Positions 50,927-60,485 of a DNA stretch of 64,000 nucleotides are shown in pieces. Each line of letters opens with the position of its first letter. The first letter of the stretch is position 1. Source of the DNA: Dysosmobacter acutus (GTDB lineage Bacteria > Bacillota > Clostridia > Oscillospirales > Oscillospiraceae); the NCBI RefSeq assembly GCF_018919205.1, contig NZ_JAHLQN010000001.1, positions 2,046,001 to 2,110,000 of the forward strand, given 5' to 3'. The notes under the pieces were generated by a model. The model did not search any database. It had not been told where the DNA came from and saw only the letters and a list, made by a program, of their open reading frames with translations. Made by a program: the position numbers and the translations under genes.

Positions 50927-52241
50927 GGTCAGTCCTTCTCATACGGCAGATGTAAAACCCGTCGGTCCCGTGGCGCTGGGGCCAGAGGGTCAGCTCCCCG
51001 GTCTCCGATTGACTCAGGGGCAGTGAAAACGGCTCCTTGGAAAATTGGGAATGGTCTCTCAAAAAGCCTTCTGTCACCTGTTCGTTCTCCTCCGGAAGAA
51101 TGGTGCAGGTGGAGTAGACCAGGGTGCCGCCCACATTTACGTACCGGGCGGCGTTCTCTAAGATGGCACGCTGAATCTGGGGCAGTCCGGAGAGGTCCGC
51201 CGGGTTTTTATAGCGGATGTCCGGCTTTTTGCGGATGATCCCCAGGCCGGAGCAGGGCACGTCCACCAGAACAGTGTCCGCAGCTTCCAGCCAGTCCTCC
51301 CTGAGCACCCGTCCGTCCTGCAGCATAGGCTCCATATTCTCAATGCCAAGGCGCTTTGCCCCGGCCTCCATCAGCTTCAGCTTGTGGGCGTGGATATCGC
51401 AGGAGAAGATATGCCCCTCTCCATTCATCAAAGAAGCGGCGGCAAAGGATTTTCCGCCGGGAGCGGCGCAGACGTCGATTACCGTTCCGTGGGGCCGGGC
51501 CGCCAGAACCGCCAACTTCGCACCGGCATCCTGAACCCAGAATCCCCCGTCAGCAAAGGCGGTCAAAGACGCCAGATTCCCTGTCCCGGAGAGGATGAGG
51601 CAGTCAGAAAGCCAAGGGTGGCGTTCCGACTCCACGCCTTCCGCCCTCAGAGCGCCCATCAGCTCCTCCACGGAGGTCTTCAGCGTATTGACCTGTACAG
51701 TCAACGGGGCGGGACGGTTATTTTCCTTTAAAAAGGCTTCCGCCTCTTCCGCCCCCAAGAGCGCGATCAGCCGCTCCACCAGCCACCTGGGGTGGCTGTA
51801 GCAGATGCTCAGCCGCTCTTCCTGAGCCGCGGGCAGCTCCACGGGCCTGTCCTTTTCCCGGGAAATCTTCCGCAGTACGGCGTTGACCAGACCGGAGGCC
51901 CGCGCTTTCCCGTGGGCCTTGGCCAGTTCCACGGATTCGTTCACCGCCGCGCTGTCCGGAATCCGGTCCAGGAAGAGAATCTGGTAGGCCCCGATGCGGA
52001 GGATATCCAGAAGCAGCGGCTCCAGCTGTTCCGGTCTTTGGGAGCAGCAGAGGCCAACATACCTGTCCAGGAGAATCCGGTTCTGCATCACACCATAGAC
52101 AATATGGGTGGCCAGCTTGGCGTCAGGGCCGGCGAGCCGGTCTTTGCCAATGGCGCTTTTCAGCGCGCCGTCGGCCCACGCACCGCCCTGGCGGCAGGCG
52201 GTCAGCACCTGAAGGGCCGTCTCACGGGCGGAGGCCCTCAT
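50919..52241 (-). CDS. rsmB: 16S rRNA (cytosine967-C5)-methyltransferase
   Basis: A 440-residue enzyme with an N-terminal NusB-like RNA-binding domain (residues about 1-140) and a C-terminal SAM-dependent methylase. Motif I is VIDVCAAPGGKSFAAA; the catalytic cysteines lie in DVPCSGLG and YSTCTI. Overlaps rlmN and the zinc-protease gene by 8 and 4 bp. Confidence 0.95.
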   Translation of the reverse strand: MRASARETALQVLTACRQGGAWADGALKSAIGKDRLAGPDAKLATHIVYGVMQNRILLDRYVGLCCSQRPEQLEPLLLDILRIGAYQILFLDRIPDSAAVNESVELAKAHGKARASGLVNAVLRKISREKDRPVELPAAQEERLSICYSHPRWLVERLIALLGAEEAEAFLKENNRPAPLTVQVNTLKTSVEELMGALRAEGVESERHPWLSDCLILSGTGNLASLTAFADGGFWVQDAGAKLAVLAARPHGTVIDVCAAPGGKSFAAASLMNGEGHIFSCDIHAHKLKLMEAGAKRLGIENMEPMLQDGRVLREDWLEAADTVLVDVPCSGLGIIRKKPDIRYKNPADLSGLPQIQRAILENAARYVNVGGTLVYSTCTILPEENEQVTEGFLRDHSQFSKEPFSLPLSQSETGELTLWPQRHGTDGFYICRMRRTDHD

Positions 52242-52969
52242 CGGCTTCCTCCTCCCCTCCGGCTTCCTCCGCCGCGGCTGAGAAAAATCAGCAAATAGCG
52301 CAGCAGCTGCAGCAAAGACATCAGCAGCGCGGCCACATATGTGAGAGCCGCGGCCCGAAGGACCTTTTTCGCTCCGCCGATCTCCTCTTCATCTAACAGG
52401 CGTTCCCCTTCAATGGTCTCAATGGCCCGGCGGGAAGCGTTGAACTCCACAGGCAGCGTGACCAGCTGAAAGAGCGTGGTCAGGGAGAAGAGCACAATAC
52501 CGATGAGGAAAAAGGGCTGGCTGTAGAGAAGAAGCCCCACAAACAAAAGAATAAAGGAAAACTGGGAGCCGATTCTGGTGGCCGGGACAATGGCCTGGCG
52601 CAGCCGGACCAGGGCATACCCCTCCGCATACTGTACCGCATGGCCGGCCTCATGGGCCGCAACGCCCACCGCCGCAATGGTCGGAGCGTTGAACACGGAT
52701 TCCGAGAGATAGATGGTGTTGTCCCTTGGGTCATAGTGGTCGGTCAGCTCGCCCCGGACGCAGCGCACCGGCACGTCCATCACCCCGTGGGCCCGGAGCA
52801 CCCGCTCCGCGGCCTCCGCGCCGGTGAGGCGGCGGCTGTTGTTGCGCGCGCTGTAGCGCCGGAAGGAGCCGGAAACCTGGGCCTGGGCCCAGAGGGACAG
52901 AATCAGCACAGGAACCAGCAAAACCCAGTAGACGTTCTGGGCAAAGAAATAGGCATAGTCGTGATACAT
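52238..52969 (-). CDS. YugP-type zinc metallopeptidase
   Basis: A 243-residue membrane protease of the neutral zinc metallopeptidase family. One N-terminal membrane segment (about residues 8-26), then the zinc motif AAHEAGHAVQYAEG (about 123-136), two further membrane segments (about 150-190) and a last one near 220, ending in a Gly/Arg-rich tail. Family members occur between fmt and rsmB in many Clostridia. The substrate is unknown. Confidence 0.9.
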   Translation of the reverse strand: MYHDYAYFFAQNVYWVLLVPVLILSLWAQAQVSGSFRRYSARNNSRRLTGAEAAERVLRAHGVMDVPVRCVRGELTDHYDPRDNTIYLSESVFNAPTIAAVGVAAHEAGHAVQYAEGYALVRLRQAIVPATRIGSQFSFILLFVGLLLYSQPFFLIGIVLFSLTTLFQLVTLPVEFNASRRAIETIEGERLLDEEEIGGAKKVLRAAALTYVAALLMSLLQLLRYLLIFLSRGGGSRRGGGSR

Positions 52970-52979
52970 AAACCCTCAC

Positions 52980-53894
52980 TCAAACATTGAGAGGATGTCC
53001 TCTCAGATAGTCGGCGGCAGCCATCCGCTTGCCGCCCTCGGCCTGCAGCTCCCGGATCAAAAGGCTTTTCCCGTCTCCGCAGGCGATTTCAATCCCCATC
53101 TTTCCGGCGGACAGCACCGTGCCGGGAGCGGAGGCGGTATCGCCGCCCGCCGCGGCCTGAAACAGCTTGAACTTTGTCTCCCCGATCTGGGCCACCGCGC
53201 AGGGCCAGGGAATCAGACCACGGATCTGGTTGATGATCTGCCCGCTGCTCCGGCTCCAGTCCACGGGAGAGAGCTCCCGGGAGAGCATGGGCGCGTAGGT
53301 GAAGGCGGAATGATTCTGAGGCGTGCGCCGGGCCGTGCCGTTTTTCAAGGCATCCACCGCACTGGAGAGTGCTTCCGCCCCCAGTTCAGCCAGCCGTGCG
53401 GTCAGCTCCTGGGCGTTTTCCTCAGGTCCAATGGGCGTGGAAACCTGGGAGATCACATCACCGGCATCCAATTCCCTGGCCATATACATGATGGATACGC
53501 CGGTCTCCTCCTCTCCGTTCAGAATGGCCCAGTTGATGGGCGCCGCTCCCCGGTACTTGGGCAGCAGCGATGAGTGGACATTGATGGAGCCAAAGGGAGG
53601 CACATTCAGGATATCCTCCGGCAGAATCCTGCCGTATGCCGCCACCACAATGAGTTCGGGCTTCAGCTCCCGCACGGTTTCCAGCGCCGTGCCGTCCTTC
53701 ATTTTCAGAGGCTGATAGACCGGGAGGTCCTGAGAAACCGCATACTCCTTCACCGGGGAAAAGGTCATTTTCATCCCCCGGTTTTTAGGCTTGTCAGGCT
53801 GGGTGAACACGCCGCAGATCTCGTGCCCATCCTCCACAAGGCGGCGCAGGGATGCCACTGCAAACTCCGGGGTCCCCATGAACAGAATTCTCAT
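52980..53894 (-). CDS. fmt: Methionyl-tRNA formyltransferase
   Basis: Formylates initiator Met-tRNA. The 304 residues open with ILFMGTPEFAV and contain the catalytic motif INVHSSLLPKYRGAAPINWAI (about residues 105-125) with the SLLPKYRGAAP loop. The C-terminal OB-like domain (residues about 205-304) is complete. Overlaps def by 4 bp, as usual. Confidence 0.96.
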   Translation of the reverse strand: MRILFMGTPEFAVASLRRLVEDGHEICGVFTQPDKPKNRGMKMTFSPVKEYAVSQDLPVYQPLKMKDGTALETVRELKPELIVVAAYGRILPEDILNVPPFGSINVHSSLLPKYRGAAPINWAILNGEEETGVSIMYMARELDAGDVISQVSTPIGPEENAQELTARLAELGAEALSSAVDALKNGTARRTPQNHSAFTYAPMLSRELSPVDWSRSSGQIINQIRGLIPWPCAVAQIGETKFKLFQAAAGGDTASAPGTVLSAGKMGIEIACGDGKSLLIRELQAEGGKRMAAADYLRGHPLNV

Positions 53895-54388
53895 TCGTCC
53901 GCTTCCTCTTCTTCCAGATATTCCTGCAGTTCTTCGTCTGTCAGGAAGTGGTCCACATGCTCCGTAAACATGTGGCCGTCCAGGTGCTCTATCTCATGGC
54001 AAAACGCCCGGGCGGTCAGCCCCTCCCCTTCCGTTTCAAACAAGGAGCCGTTTCTATCACAGGCGCGCACCCGGACCACATTGGGCCGGGTCACGATGCC
54101 CCACTTGCCGGGGACGCTGAGACAGCCCTCCAAGCCGGTCTGTTCGCCGCTGCTGGAGACAATCTCCGGGTTGATTAGCTCAATGACCTCACCTTCATCG
54201 TCAATCACGATGCAGACCCGACGCAGAACACCCACCTGCGGGGCCGCCAGGCCTGCGCCATTGGCATCGTGCAGCGTCTCAGCCATATCATCCAACAGGG
54301 TGTGCAGCCTCTGGTTGAAGTCTGTCACCGGGCGGCAGACCTTGTTCAGGCACTCGTCACCCTTTTCCACAATCTTTCTCAAAGCCAT
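53891..54388 (-). CDS. def: Peptide deformylase
   Basis: A 165-residue metalloenzyme that removes N-formyl groups from nascent proteins. All three motifs are present: GAGLAAPQVG, EGCLSVPG and the HEIEHLDG zinc site. The ATG at 54388 follows AAAGGGACATC; a longer frame enters priA. Forms a pair with fmt. Confidence 0.95.
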   Translation of the reverse strand: MALRKIVEKGDECLNKVCRPVTDFNQRLHTLLDDMAETLHDANGAGLAAPQVGVLRRVCIVIDDEGEVIELINPEIVSSSGEQTGLEGCLSVPGKWGIVTRPNVVRVRACDRNGSLFETEGEGLTARAFCHEIEHLDGHMFTEHVDHFLTDEELQEYLEEEEADE

Positions 54389-54404
54389 ACTGATGTCCCT
54401 TTCT

Positions 54405-56864
54405 TTATTCCAATGCGTTGCAGTCCACAAATATGCTGATGCCGCGGTTTTGCCGGTCCGACGCAAATTTTTTCAATGTGTAGGACAGGAGCGCGCGGGT
54501 GTCCTTATCATTTTTCCCCACCCACAGGATTCGATACCGGTAGCGGTTGTCCACCTTCACCACCGGCGCCGGCGCCGGTCCGAGAACCTCCGGATCGCTG
54601 CGGCAAAAGGGCTCCTTCTGCGCCTCAAGCCTCAACTCCTCCCGCAGCCGGACCGCCGCACGGAGGACCGCCGTTTCATCCGTTCCGGAGATGGTGCAGG
54701 TAAAGAGGTCCGCGAAAGGCGGATAGCGCCGTATTCTCCGCATACGGATTTCACTTTCAAAAAAGCGGTCGTAGTCCTGCTCCGCCGCGCTGACAATGAC
54801 CTCATTCCCCGGCGTATAGGTCTGAATGACCGCCCGGCCGCTCTTCTCTCCCCGGCCGGCCCGGCCCACCACCTGGGTCAGCAGGCTGAAGGTCCGCTCC
54901 GCCGCGTGGTAGTTGTCCACATAGAGGGAAAGGTCGGCGGCCAGCACGCCCACCAGCGTCACGTTTTCAAAATCAAGGCCCTTGGCCACCATCTGAGTGC
55001 CAAGGAGAATTGGTATCTTTTCCCGTTCAAAGCGGGAGAGCAGCGCCTCATGCTCTCCGGAGGCAGTGTCGGCGTCCATACGCAAAAGCTGGATGCCTGG
55101 AAAAAGGGTGCGAAGCTCCTCCTCCACCTTCTGGGTCCCCACGCCCACCCGCTTCATAATGCCGCCGCACATGGGGCAGGCCTCGTTGGCTTTTTCCGAG
55201 TGGCCGCAGTAGTGGCACATCAGCCGTCCGTTGGCGGAGTGGTAGGTCAGCGCCGTGCTGCACCGGGGGCACTCCGGCACAAAGCCGCATTCCCCACAAA
55301 GGAGCATGCGGCTGTTGCCCCGGCGGTTGAGAAAGAGGATGCTCTGCTCGCGGCGCTGAAGGTTCTGCTCAATCTCCCGGCGGAGCAGAGAGCTGATGAC
55401 TCCGGAGTTTCCCGAGCGCACCTCGTCCTTTAAATCGGCCAGCATTACCCGGGGCAGGCTTTTTTCATTGTACCTGCGGCGCAGGAAGAAGGGATGGTAC
55501 ACGCCCTCCCTGGCCCAGTGGGCGGACTCCACCGACGGGGTGGCCGAACCTAACAGCAGCAGCGCCCCGTCTTGGGCACAGCGGAATTTGGCCACATCCC
55601 GGGTGTGGTAGCGGGGCGGATTTTCAGACTGGTAGCTGCTCTCCTGCTCTTCATCCATCACAATGAGGCCCAGGTTCCGCAGCGGCGCAAAGATGGCCGA
55701 CCGAGTACCAAGCACCACCCGCACCTCTTGGCGCCGGATGCGTTTCCACTGGTCATAGCGCTCACTGAGGCGCAAGCCGCTGTGGAGCATGGCGACTTCC
55801 ACGCCGAAACAGGAGGAGAACTTATCCATCATCTGAGGGGTCAGGATAATCTCCGGAACAAGGACGATGGCGTTTTTCCCTCTGCGCAGGGCCTCCTGAA
55901 CCAGGCGAATATAAACTTGGGTTTTTCCGCTTCCGGTGACACCGTGCAGCAGCGCGGCCTCCGCCCGGCCGCTTTCCATCAGGGAAAGAAGGCCGCAGTA
56001 GGCCGCTTCCTGCTCCTCATTGAGGACAATGGGCGCGGCTTCTCCGCTTTGCTTTATCTCCGGCACCCGCAGCGTCTCCTCCTGAAAAAAACGCACCACG
56101 CCCGCCTTTTCCAGGGCCCGGAGCGTCTGGGAGGAAGCGCCGGTAAAATAGCACAGCTCAGATGCGCAGATGCGGCCCACGGTGCACAGCAGCCGGATTG
56201 CCTCATAGCGCACAGGCGCGGCTCGCCGACGGGACTCCGCGATCTCCATAGCCTCCTCGGCGCTGAGCGCAAGCTCCACCATGCGGCGGGTTTTGTCTCC
56301 GATCTTCCGTTGAGCGCGGGATTCGCAAAAAATGAGGCCCTTTCCGGCAAGCGTCTTCAGTGCGTTTACACACTCCTCGCCGCAGGCGCTTTTCAGCTCG
56401 CTCAGCTCCACTGAGCCGCCCTTTGCAAAGAGCAGCCGCATCACCTCGGCGCAGGCAGGAGCCTCCTGTGCGTCCGCACAGGCGGCGGTGCGGTCGATCC
56501 CCGGCGCAAGGCGGCAGACCTCCCTGAACTGATACCATAGGCCGGCGGGCAAAATGGTCTTCAATGCGTCGTACAAGGTACAGAAATACCGCTGGCGCAT
56601 CCACAGCGCCAGATCGATGTCCTGCCGGTCCAGCACACTCTCCCGGTCCAGCACGCTCAGGATCTGCTTGAGGCCCGGGAGCTTCTCCCCTTCTCCAACG
56701 GCCAGAACCACCCCCTCCGAACGGCGGTTGCCCCGCCCGAAGGGGACGCTGACGCGGACGCCCACCGAAACCTCCATCCCCTCCGGGATCAGATAGTCAT
56801 AGGGCTTGTCGATGGCGTAGGGCGCGGCGGCAACCGCCAATTTTGCAATGTTTGCGGTCTCCAT
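54405..56864 (-). CDS. priA: Primosomal helicase PriA
   Basis: An 819-residue replication-restart helicase. It has the N-terminal 3'-DNA-binding domain (VRVSVPFGRGNRRSEGVV), Walker A LLHGVTGSGKTQVY (about residue 305-318), DEEQESSYQ, the zinc-binding Cys pairs (LCGECGFVPECPRCS and CHYCG...CPMCG) and helicase motif VGRAGRGEKSGR. In Bacillus coaBC lies between rpoZ and priA; here priA follows rpoZ directly. Confidence 0.96.
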   Translation of the reverse strand: METANIAKLAVAAAPYAIDKPYDYLIPEGMEVSVGVRVSVPFGRGNRRSEGVVLAVGEGEKLPGLKQILSVLDRESVLDRQDIDLALWMRQRYFCTLYDALKTILPAGLWYQFREVCRLAPGIDRTAACADAQEAPACAEVMRLLFAKGGSVELSELKSACGEECVNALKTLAGKGLIFCESRAQRKIGDKTRRMVELALSAEEAMEIAESRRRAAPVRYEAIRLLCTVGRICASELCYFTGASSQTLRALEKAGVVRFFQEETLRVPEIKQSGEAAPIVLNEEQEAAYCGLLSLMESGRAEAALLHGVTGSGKTQVYIRLVQEALRRGKNAIVLVPEIILTPQMMDKFSSCFGVEVAMLHSGLRLSERYDQWKRIRRQEVRVVLGTRSAIFAPLRNLGLIVMDEEQESSYQSENPPRYHTRDVAKFRCAQDGALLLLGSATPSVESAHWAREGVYHPFFLRRRYNEKSLPRVMLADLKDEVRSGNSGVISSLLRREIEQNLQRREQSILFLNRRGNSRMLLCGECGFVPECPRCSTALTYHSANGRLMCHYCGHSEKANEACPMCGGIMKRVGVGTQKVEEELRTLFPGIQLLRMDADTASGEHEALLSRFEREKIPILLGTQMVAKGLDFENVTLVGVLAADLSLYVDNYHAAERTFSLLTQVVGRAGRGEKSGRAVIQTYTPGNEVIVSAAEQDYDRFFESEIRMRRIRRYPPFADLFTCTISGTDETAVLRAAVRLREELRLEAQKEPFCRSDPEVLGPAPAPVVKVDNRYRYRILWVGKNDKDTRALLSYTLKKFASDRQNRGISIFVDCNALE

Positions 56865-56882
56865 CTCAGCCCTCCGAACGAA

Positions 56883-57107
56883 TCAGTCCTCGTTGATCTG
56901 CGTGTCGATCTTATTGGCGTCCATCTTGCCCTCGGCCACCTCGTGAAGCGCCATGGTCACAGGCTTTTCCTTCAGGTGCTCCCCGGTCTGCTCCGCGGCT
57001 GCCGCCAGCTGGCGGGCGCGGCGGGCCACCACGTTGACCAGCATGTACCGGTTGGGGATATAGGCGTTCAGCTTGTTCATTGCAGGATAAAGCATCATAT
57101 CAATCAT
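56883..57107 (-). CDS. rpoZ: RNA polymerase omega subunit
   Basis: A 74-residue protein with the RpoZ pattern: NRYMLVNVVARRARQLA near residues 19-35, followed by KPVTMALHEVAEGKM. Omega helps assemble beta-prime. The size and the location between gmk and priA fit the family. Several start codons are possible near the N-terminus. Confidence 0.92.
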   Translation of the reverse strand: MIDMMLYPAMNKLNAYIPNRYMLVNVVARRARQLAAAAEQTGEHLKEKPVTMALHEVAEGKMDANKIDTQINED

Positions 57108-57171
57108 CTTCCATTCTGCCAGTTGCTGGCTGTTATTTTTCTGCTGTCAGTTTTCCCAAAAAAGAATCGTT

Positions 57172-57765
57172 TCAGCCGTTGATCATTTCCATCCGCTCTG
57201 TTGGACGGCAGTGTTCCGCGACCAAGATCGCCTCCAGCTCCCGGACCGCGCCGTCCACAGTATCATTGATGACAAAATAGTCATACGTATGCGCCATTTG
57301 GAATTCCACTTTTGCCCGGACCAGACGCTTCTGAATTTTCTCCGGGCTGTCGGTTCCCCGGCCAGACAGACGCCGCTCCAACTCGTCCCAGGAGGGCGGG
57401 GCGATAAAAATCCGCACAGTCTCCGGGCGGAGCGTGTGGACCTGGGTGGCGCCCTGCACCTCGATGTCAAGAATCACATCCCGGCCGCGGGCCATATTGT
57501 CGTCCACAAACTGCTTGGGGGTCCCATAGAAATTTCCCACGTACTCCGCATATTCCAGCAGCTCATGCCGGGCGATCATCTCGCGGAACTGGTCCACGCT
57601 GATGAAGTGATAGTGGACGCCGTTCTGCTCACCCGGACGCGGATTGCGTGTGGTGGCGGATACCGAAAAAGCCAGATCCGTGTGCTTTGCCAGCAGCGCG
57701 TTCAGCACCGTGCTCTTGCCCACCCCGGACGGACCGGAAATGATAAAGGTTCTTCCACTGCGCAT
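57172..57765 (-). CDS. gmk: Guanylate kinase
   Basis: Phosphorylates GMP to GDP. The 197 residues show Walker A SGPSGVGKSTV near the N-terminus, TTRNPRPGEQNGVHYHFIS (GMP binding), LEYAEYVGNFYGTPK, ILDIEVQGA and the lid RLSGRGTDSPE. Downstream of remA in the conserved yicC-remA-gmk-rpoZ order. Confidence 0.96.
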   Translation of the reverse strand: MRSGRTFIISGPSGVGKSTVLNALLAKHTDLAFSVSATTRNPRPGEQNGVHYHFISVDQFREMIARHELLEYAEYVGNFYGTPKQFVDDNMARGRDVILDIEVQGATQVHTLRPETVRIFIAPPSWDELERRLSGRGTDSPEKIQKRLVRAKVEFQMAHTYDYFVINDTVDGAVRELEAILVAEHCRPTERMEMING

Positions 57766-57809
57766 TGAATCACCGTTCCTATTCCGCTGCCTTGCGCAGC
57801 TATGTCAAA

Positions 57810-58058
57810 TCAATCCTCATCGTTGAGGATGTCCAGCCGCCCGGAAAGCTTCTCCGGCGCTATTGCGGAGAGGATCACGTGGTCGCTGTCCATAATAAAA
57901 ATCGAGGCGGTTTTCCGCCCATAGGTGGCGTCGATCAGCATGCCCCGCTCCCGGGACTCCTGGATCATCCGCTTGATGGGAGCCGATTCCGGACCCACCA
58001 CCGCCACCAGGCGCTCTGCGGAAATGAGATTGCCAAAGCCGATATTGATCAGTTTCAT
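57810..58058 (-). CDS. remA: RemA/DUF370 DNA-binding regulator
   Basis: An 82-residue member of DUF370 (RemA, YlzA), which binds DNA as ring-like oligomers and activates biofilm matrix genes in Bacillus. The sequence starts [19 protein letters not shown] and contains [19 protein letters not shown]. Standard position between yicC and gmk. Confidence 0.94.
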   Translation of the reverse strand: MKLINIGFGNLISAERLVAVVGPESAPIKRMIQESRERGMLIDATYGRKTASIFIMDSDHVILSAIAPEKLSGRLDILNDED

Positions 58059-58068
58059 GACTTTGTCC

Positions 58069-58953
58069 CTATTCGATGTTCTGTACCTGTTCGCGGATCT
58101 TTTCCACTTCCGCTTTCAGGGAAACCACCACCTGTGCGATGGCGATGTCGTTGCACTTGGAGCCAACGGTGTTGGACTCCCGATTGACCTCCTGGATCAA
58201 AAAGTCCATTTTCCTGCCCATGGGCTCATCGGAAAGAAGCATATCCCGCAGCTGGGACACATGGCTGCGCAGCCGGACAGTCTCTTCATCCACCGCGATC
58301 TTGTCGGCGTAAATCGCCGCCTCAGTGAGAATGCGCTGTTCGTCGATGTTGGTGTTTTGAAGAACCTCCTGCATCCGGGCGGTCAGCTTCTGCCGGTACT
58401 CGGCCACTGTCTGGGGAGAACGCTCCTCCACCCGGGCCGTCAGCGCTTCGATGTTTCCAAGCCGCCCGCCGATATCCGCAGCAAGCTTTTCTCCCTCTGT
58501 TGCCCGCATGACGTTGTAGGACTCCAGCGCCTCGTTCAGCACGGCGCATATATCCTCCGTGACAGTCTCCATATCCTCGTCGGCCTTTGTGACGCTCAGC
58601 ACATCCGGAAACTTTGCCAAAACCGCGCTTGAGAGCTCGCCCTCCAGGTGAAATGCGTCCTGAAGCTCTTTCAAGGCGCGGAAATACCCGGCGGCCAAAT
58701 CCCGGTTCACGCTGACCACCGCCGTATCCGCGGCGGTCGCGTCCACGGAAATGTAAACGTCCACCTTACCGCGGGAGATGGCCTTTTGCACCCGGGACCG
58801 GATCGCATCCTCGGCGAATGTATAAATACGGGGCATTTTCACCGTGCAGTCCAGATATCTGTTGTTGACGGAACGCACTTCCACCGTGATATCCCGCTGA
58901 TTTCTTGTCTGCCTGGCCCGTCCATAGCCAGTCATGCTTTTGATCAATCTCAT
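58069..58953 (-). CDS. yicC: YicC/YloC family endoribonuclease
   Basis: A 294-residue member of the YicC family, with the N-terminal [10 protein letters not shown] and [13 protein letters not shown] motifs and the C-terminal [21 protein letters not shown] block. Family members have been reported as endoribonucleases; here that activity is inferred. First of the classical gmk operon order. Confidence 0.94.
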   Translation of the reverse strand: MRLIKSMTGYGRARQTRNQRDITVEVRSVNNRYLDCTVKMPRIYTFAEDAIRSRVQKAISRGKVDVYISVDATAADTAVVSVNRDLAAGYFRALKELQDAFHLEGELSSAVLAKFPDVLSVTKADEDMETVTEDICAVLNEALESYNVMRATEGEKLAADIGGRLGNIEALTARVEERSPQTVAEYRQKLTARMQEVLQNTNIDEQRILTEAAIYADKIAVDEETVRLRSHVSQLRDMLLSDEPMGRKMDFLIQEVNRESNTVGSKCNDIAIAQVVVSLKAEVEKIREQVQNIE

Positions 58954-58962
58954 TCCCTCCCT

Positions 58963-59613
58963 TTATATACAGCAGAACCGAATTCCGCCATAGCCGCAGC
59001 CATTGCAAAGTAGATACGCACAGCAGAGCCGGCTGCACAGATCGTTGCCCACGCAGCTCTCCGTGGAGAAAGAGCCTCCCTGATGATAAGCGGTCTGCCC
59101 TCCGTTTTCCATATAGTTCAGCGCGTTGCGGTACTCCTGATTGCCCGGATCCATCTGGCAGGCCGTCTGAAAATACCGCTTCGCCTCATCCAGCCAACCC
59201 CGGCGCAGGCAGATGGTGCCCTTGAGAAAATTCCACTCCCCGTTGTGGTCGTCGATGGCGCCAAGAAGTCCCTCCGCCCGGCTGAAATCGCCTTGGTTGA
59301 TGGCGATGCGCACCTGTTGGAAAATAGAGGCGCCCTGATAGGCCTGCCCCGCGGTGGAGCCGCCGTAACCGCCATAGCCATATCCGCCGCCGTACCCATA
59401 GGAGGAAGAGCCGCCGCCCCGGCCGCTGCGCTCCTTGGTGATCTGCTCATAGGCGCCGTTGATTTCCTTCATCTTCTCCTGGGCCAGATCAGCCAGCGGA
59501 CTTTCATGGTAGTTGTCCGGATGGTATTTGCGGGCAAGGGCCAGATATGCTTTTTTGATTTCCGCATCTGTGGCGTCACGGGAAACATTCAGTACTTTGT
59601 ACGGGTCGTTCAT
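58963..59613 (-). CDS. J-domain protein with TPR-like tail
   Basis: A 216-residue DnaJ-domain protein. The J domain covers residues 1-60 with the HPD motif in ARKYHPDNYHE. A Gly/Tyr-rich linker (about 72-95) leads to a TPR-like helical region and a Cys/Gly-rich end (SRLCCAYLLCNGCGYGG) that lacks the DnaJ zinc-finger spacing. Start at 59613 behind AAAAGGAGAC. It overlaps the DUF5685 gene by 4 bp. Likely an Hsp70 co-chaperone of unknown client. Confidence 0.88.
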   Translation of the reverse strand: MNDPYKVLNVSRDATDAEIKKAYLALARKYHPDNYHESPLADLAQEKMKEINGAYEQITKERSGRGGGSSSYGYGGGYGYGGYGGSTAGQAYQGASIFQQVRIAINQGDFSRAEGLLGAIDDHNGEWNFLKGTICLRRGWLDEAKRYFQTACQMDPGNQEYRNALNYMENGGQTAYHQGGSFSTESCVGNDLCSRLCCAYLLCNGCGYGGIRFCCI

Positions 59614-60485
59614 GGTGTCTCCTTTTTTCTCTTTTTTCGGAAAGATCCGTCCAGCACCGCGCCGCCCACATAAAAGAGGCTGCGGGTAACCGTACTTTCG
59701 ATAATCGCCGACCAACATCCGAAGTCCCACAGCGCCGAGGCGGAGGCCATCAGCCGGATGGAGTGGTCCAGGGTTATGGAAAAATCGCGGCGGCTGTCCG
59801 CTTCAAGACACCCCTCCGTCAGGCCGTAGCGGTAAATCAGCGGGTTGTAGCTGCCGTCCTGAAAGTCCCGCTTTAAGTCATCTGCCGCGTCAATGAGATA
59901 GATCCATCGCCCCAGATGATAGAGCATTTCCCGCAAAACGCGCCTGCGCCCCTCCTCCGGGACCTCCTGCGCCGCACCGGAGAGCAGCACGGCAAAGGCA
60001 TCCGCCGCCCGGTCCATAGACGGACAACGCTCCCGTTCCAAATTCGAAAGAATCTGAAGCTGTTCCCGGGTGGAACGGTCAAATTCCGGCCGGAGCTTTT
60101 TGGCCTTGCGATAGGCCCGGCGCAGCAGAAGAGAGAGCAGCCGGTATTTTAGCCCCTTGAAAAACCCATGGTCCGCCACGCCGTCGCGCAGCTGCCACCA
60201 GGTCAGAATCACGCTCTCGTCCGCCGCCAGTTCCAGCGCCGGCGTGCTTTCCATCACAGACCTTCTTTTAAAAGGGCTGGCCAGACACCTGCACGCCTGG
60301 CAGGGAGACTCCTGATTCTCCGAGAGCAGCACCGCCAAAAAGGTAAAGTCATAATTGAGAATAAAGCGGGAGAGGATCCCATAGCGCCTGCCAAGCGTAT
60401 GGCAGAGACCGCAGTATACGGATCGGAACCGCAGCTTCTCCTCCTCCGGCAGCTCGCCCAGCGCCGGCAGCACATAGCCGAACAT
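59610..60485 (-). CDS. DUF5685 family protein
   Basis: A 291-residue protein opening MFGYVLPALGELPEEEKLRF and containing CGLCHTLGRRYG and CQACRCLASPF cysteine motifs, then helical regions with YLIDAADDLKRDF. Members are widespread beside small DnaJ proteins in Clostridia; function unknown. Shares a base with the rseC-like stop and overlaps the J-domain gene. Confidence 0.85.
   Translation of the reverse strand: MFGYVLPALGELPEEEKLRFRSVYCGLCHTLGRRYGILSRFILNYDFTFLAVLLSENQESPCQACRCLASPFKRRSVMESTPALELAADESVILTWWQLRDGVADHGFFKGLKYRLLSLLLRRAYRKAKKLRPEFDRSTREQLQILSNLERERCPSMDRAADAFAVLLSGAAQEVPEEGRRRVLREMLYHLGRWIYLIDAADDLKRDFQDGSYNPLIYRYGLTEGCLEADSRRDFSITLDHSIRLMASASALWDFGCWSAIIESTVTRSLFYVGGAVLDGSFRKKRKKETP

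Noticed and set aside
53574..55433. 619-codon plus-strand frame
   Set aside because: Antisense to fmt, def and priA; crosses three real genes.
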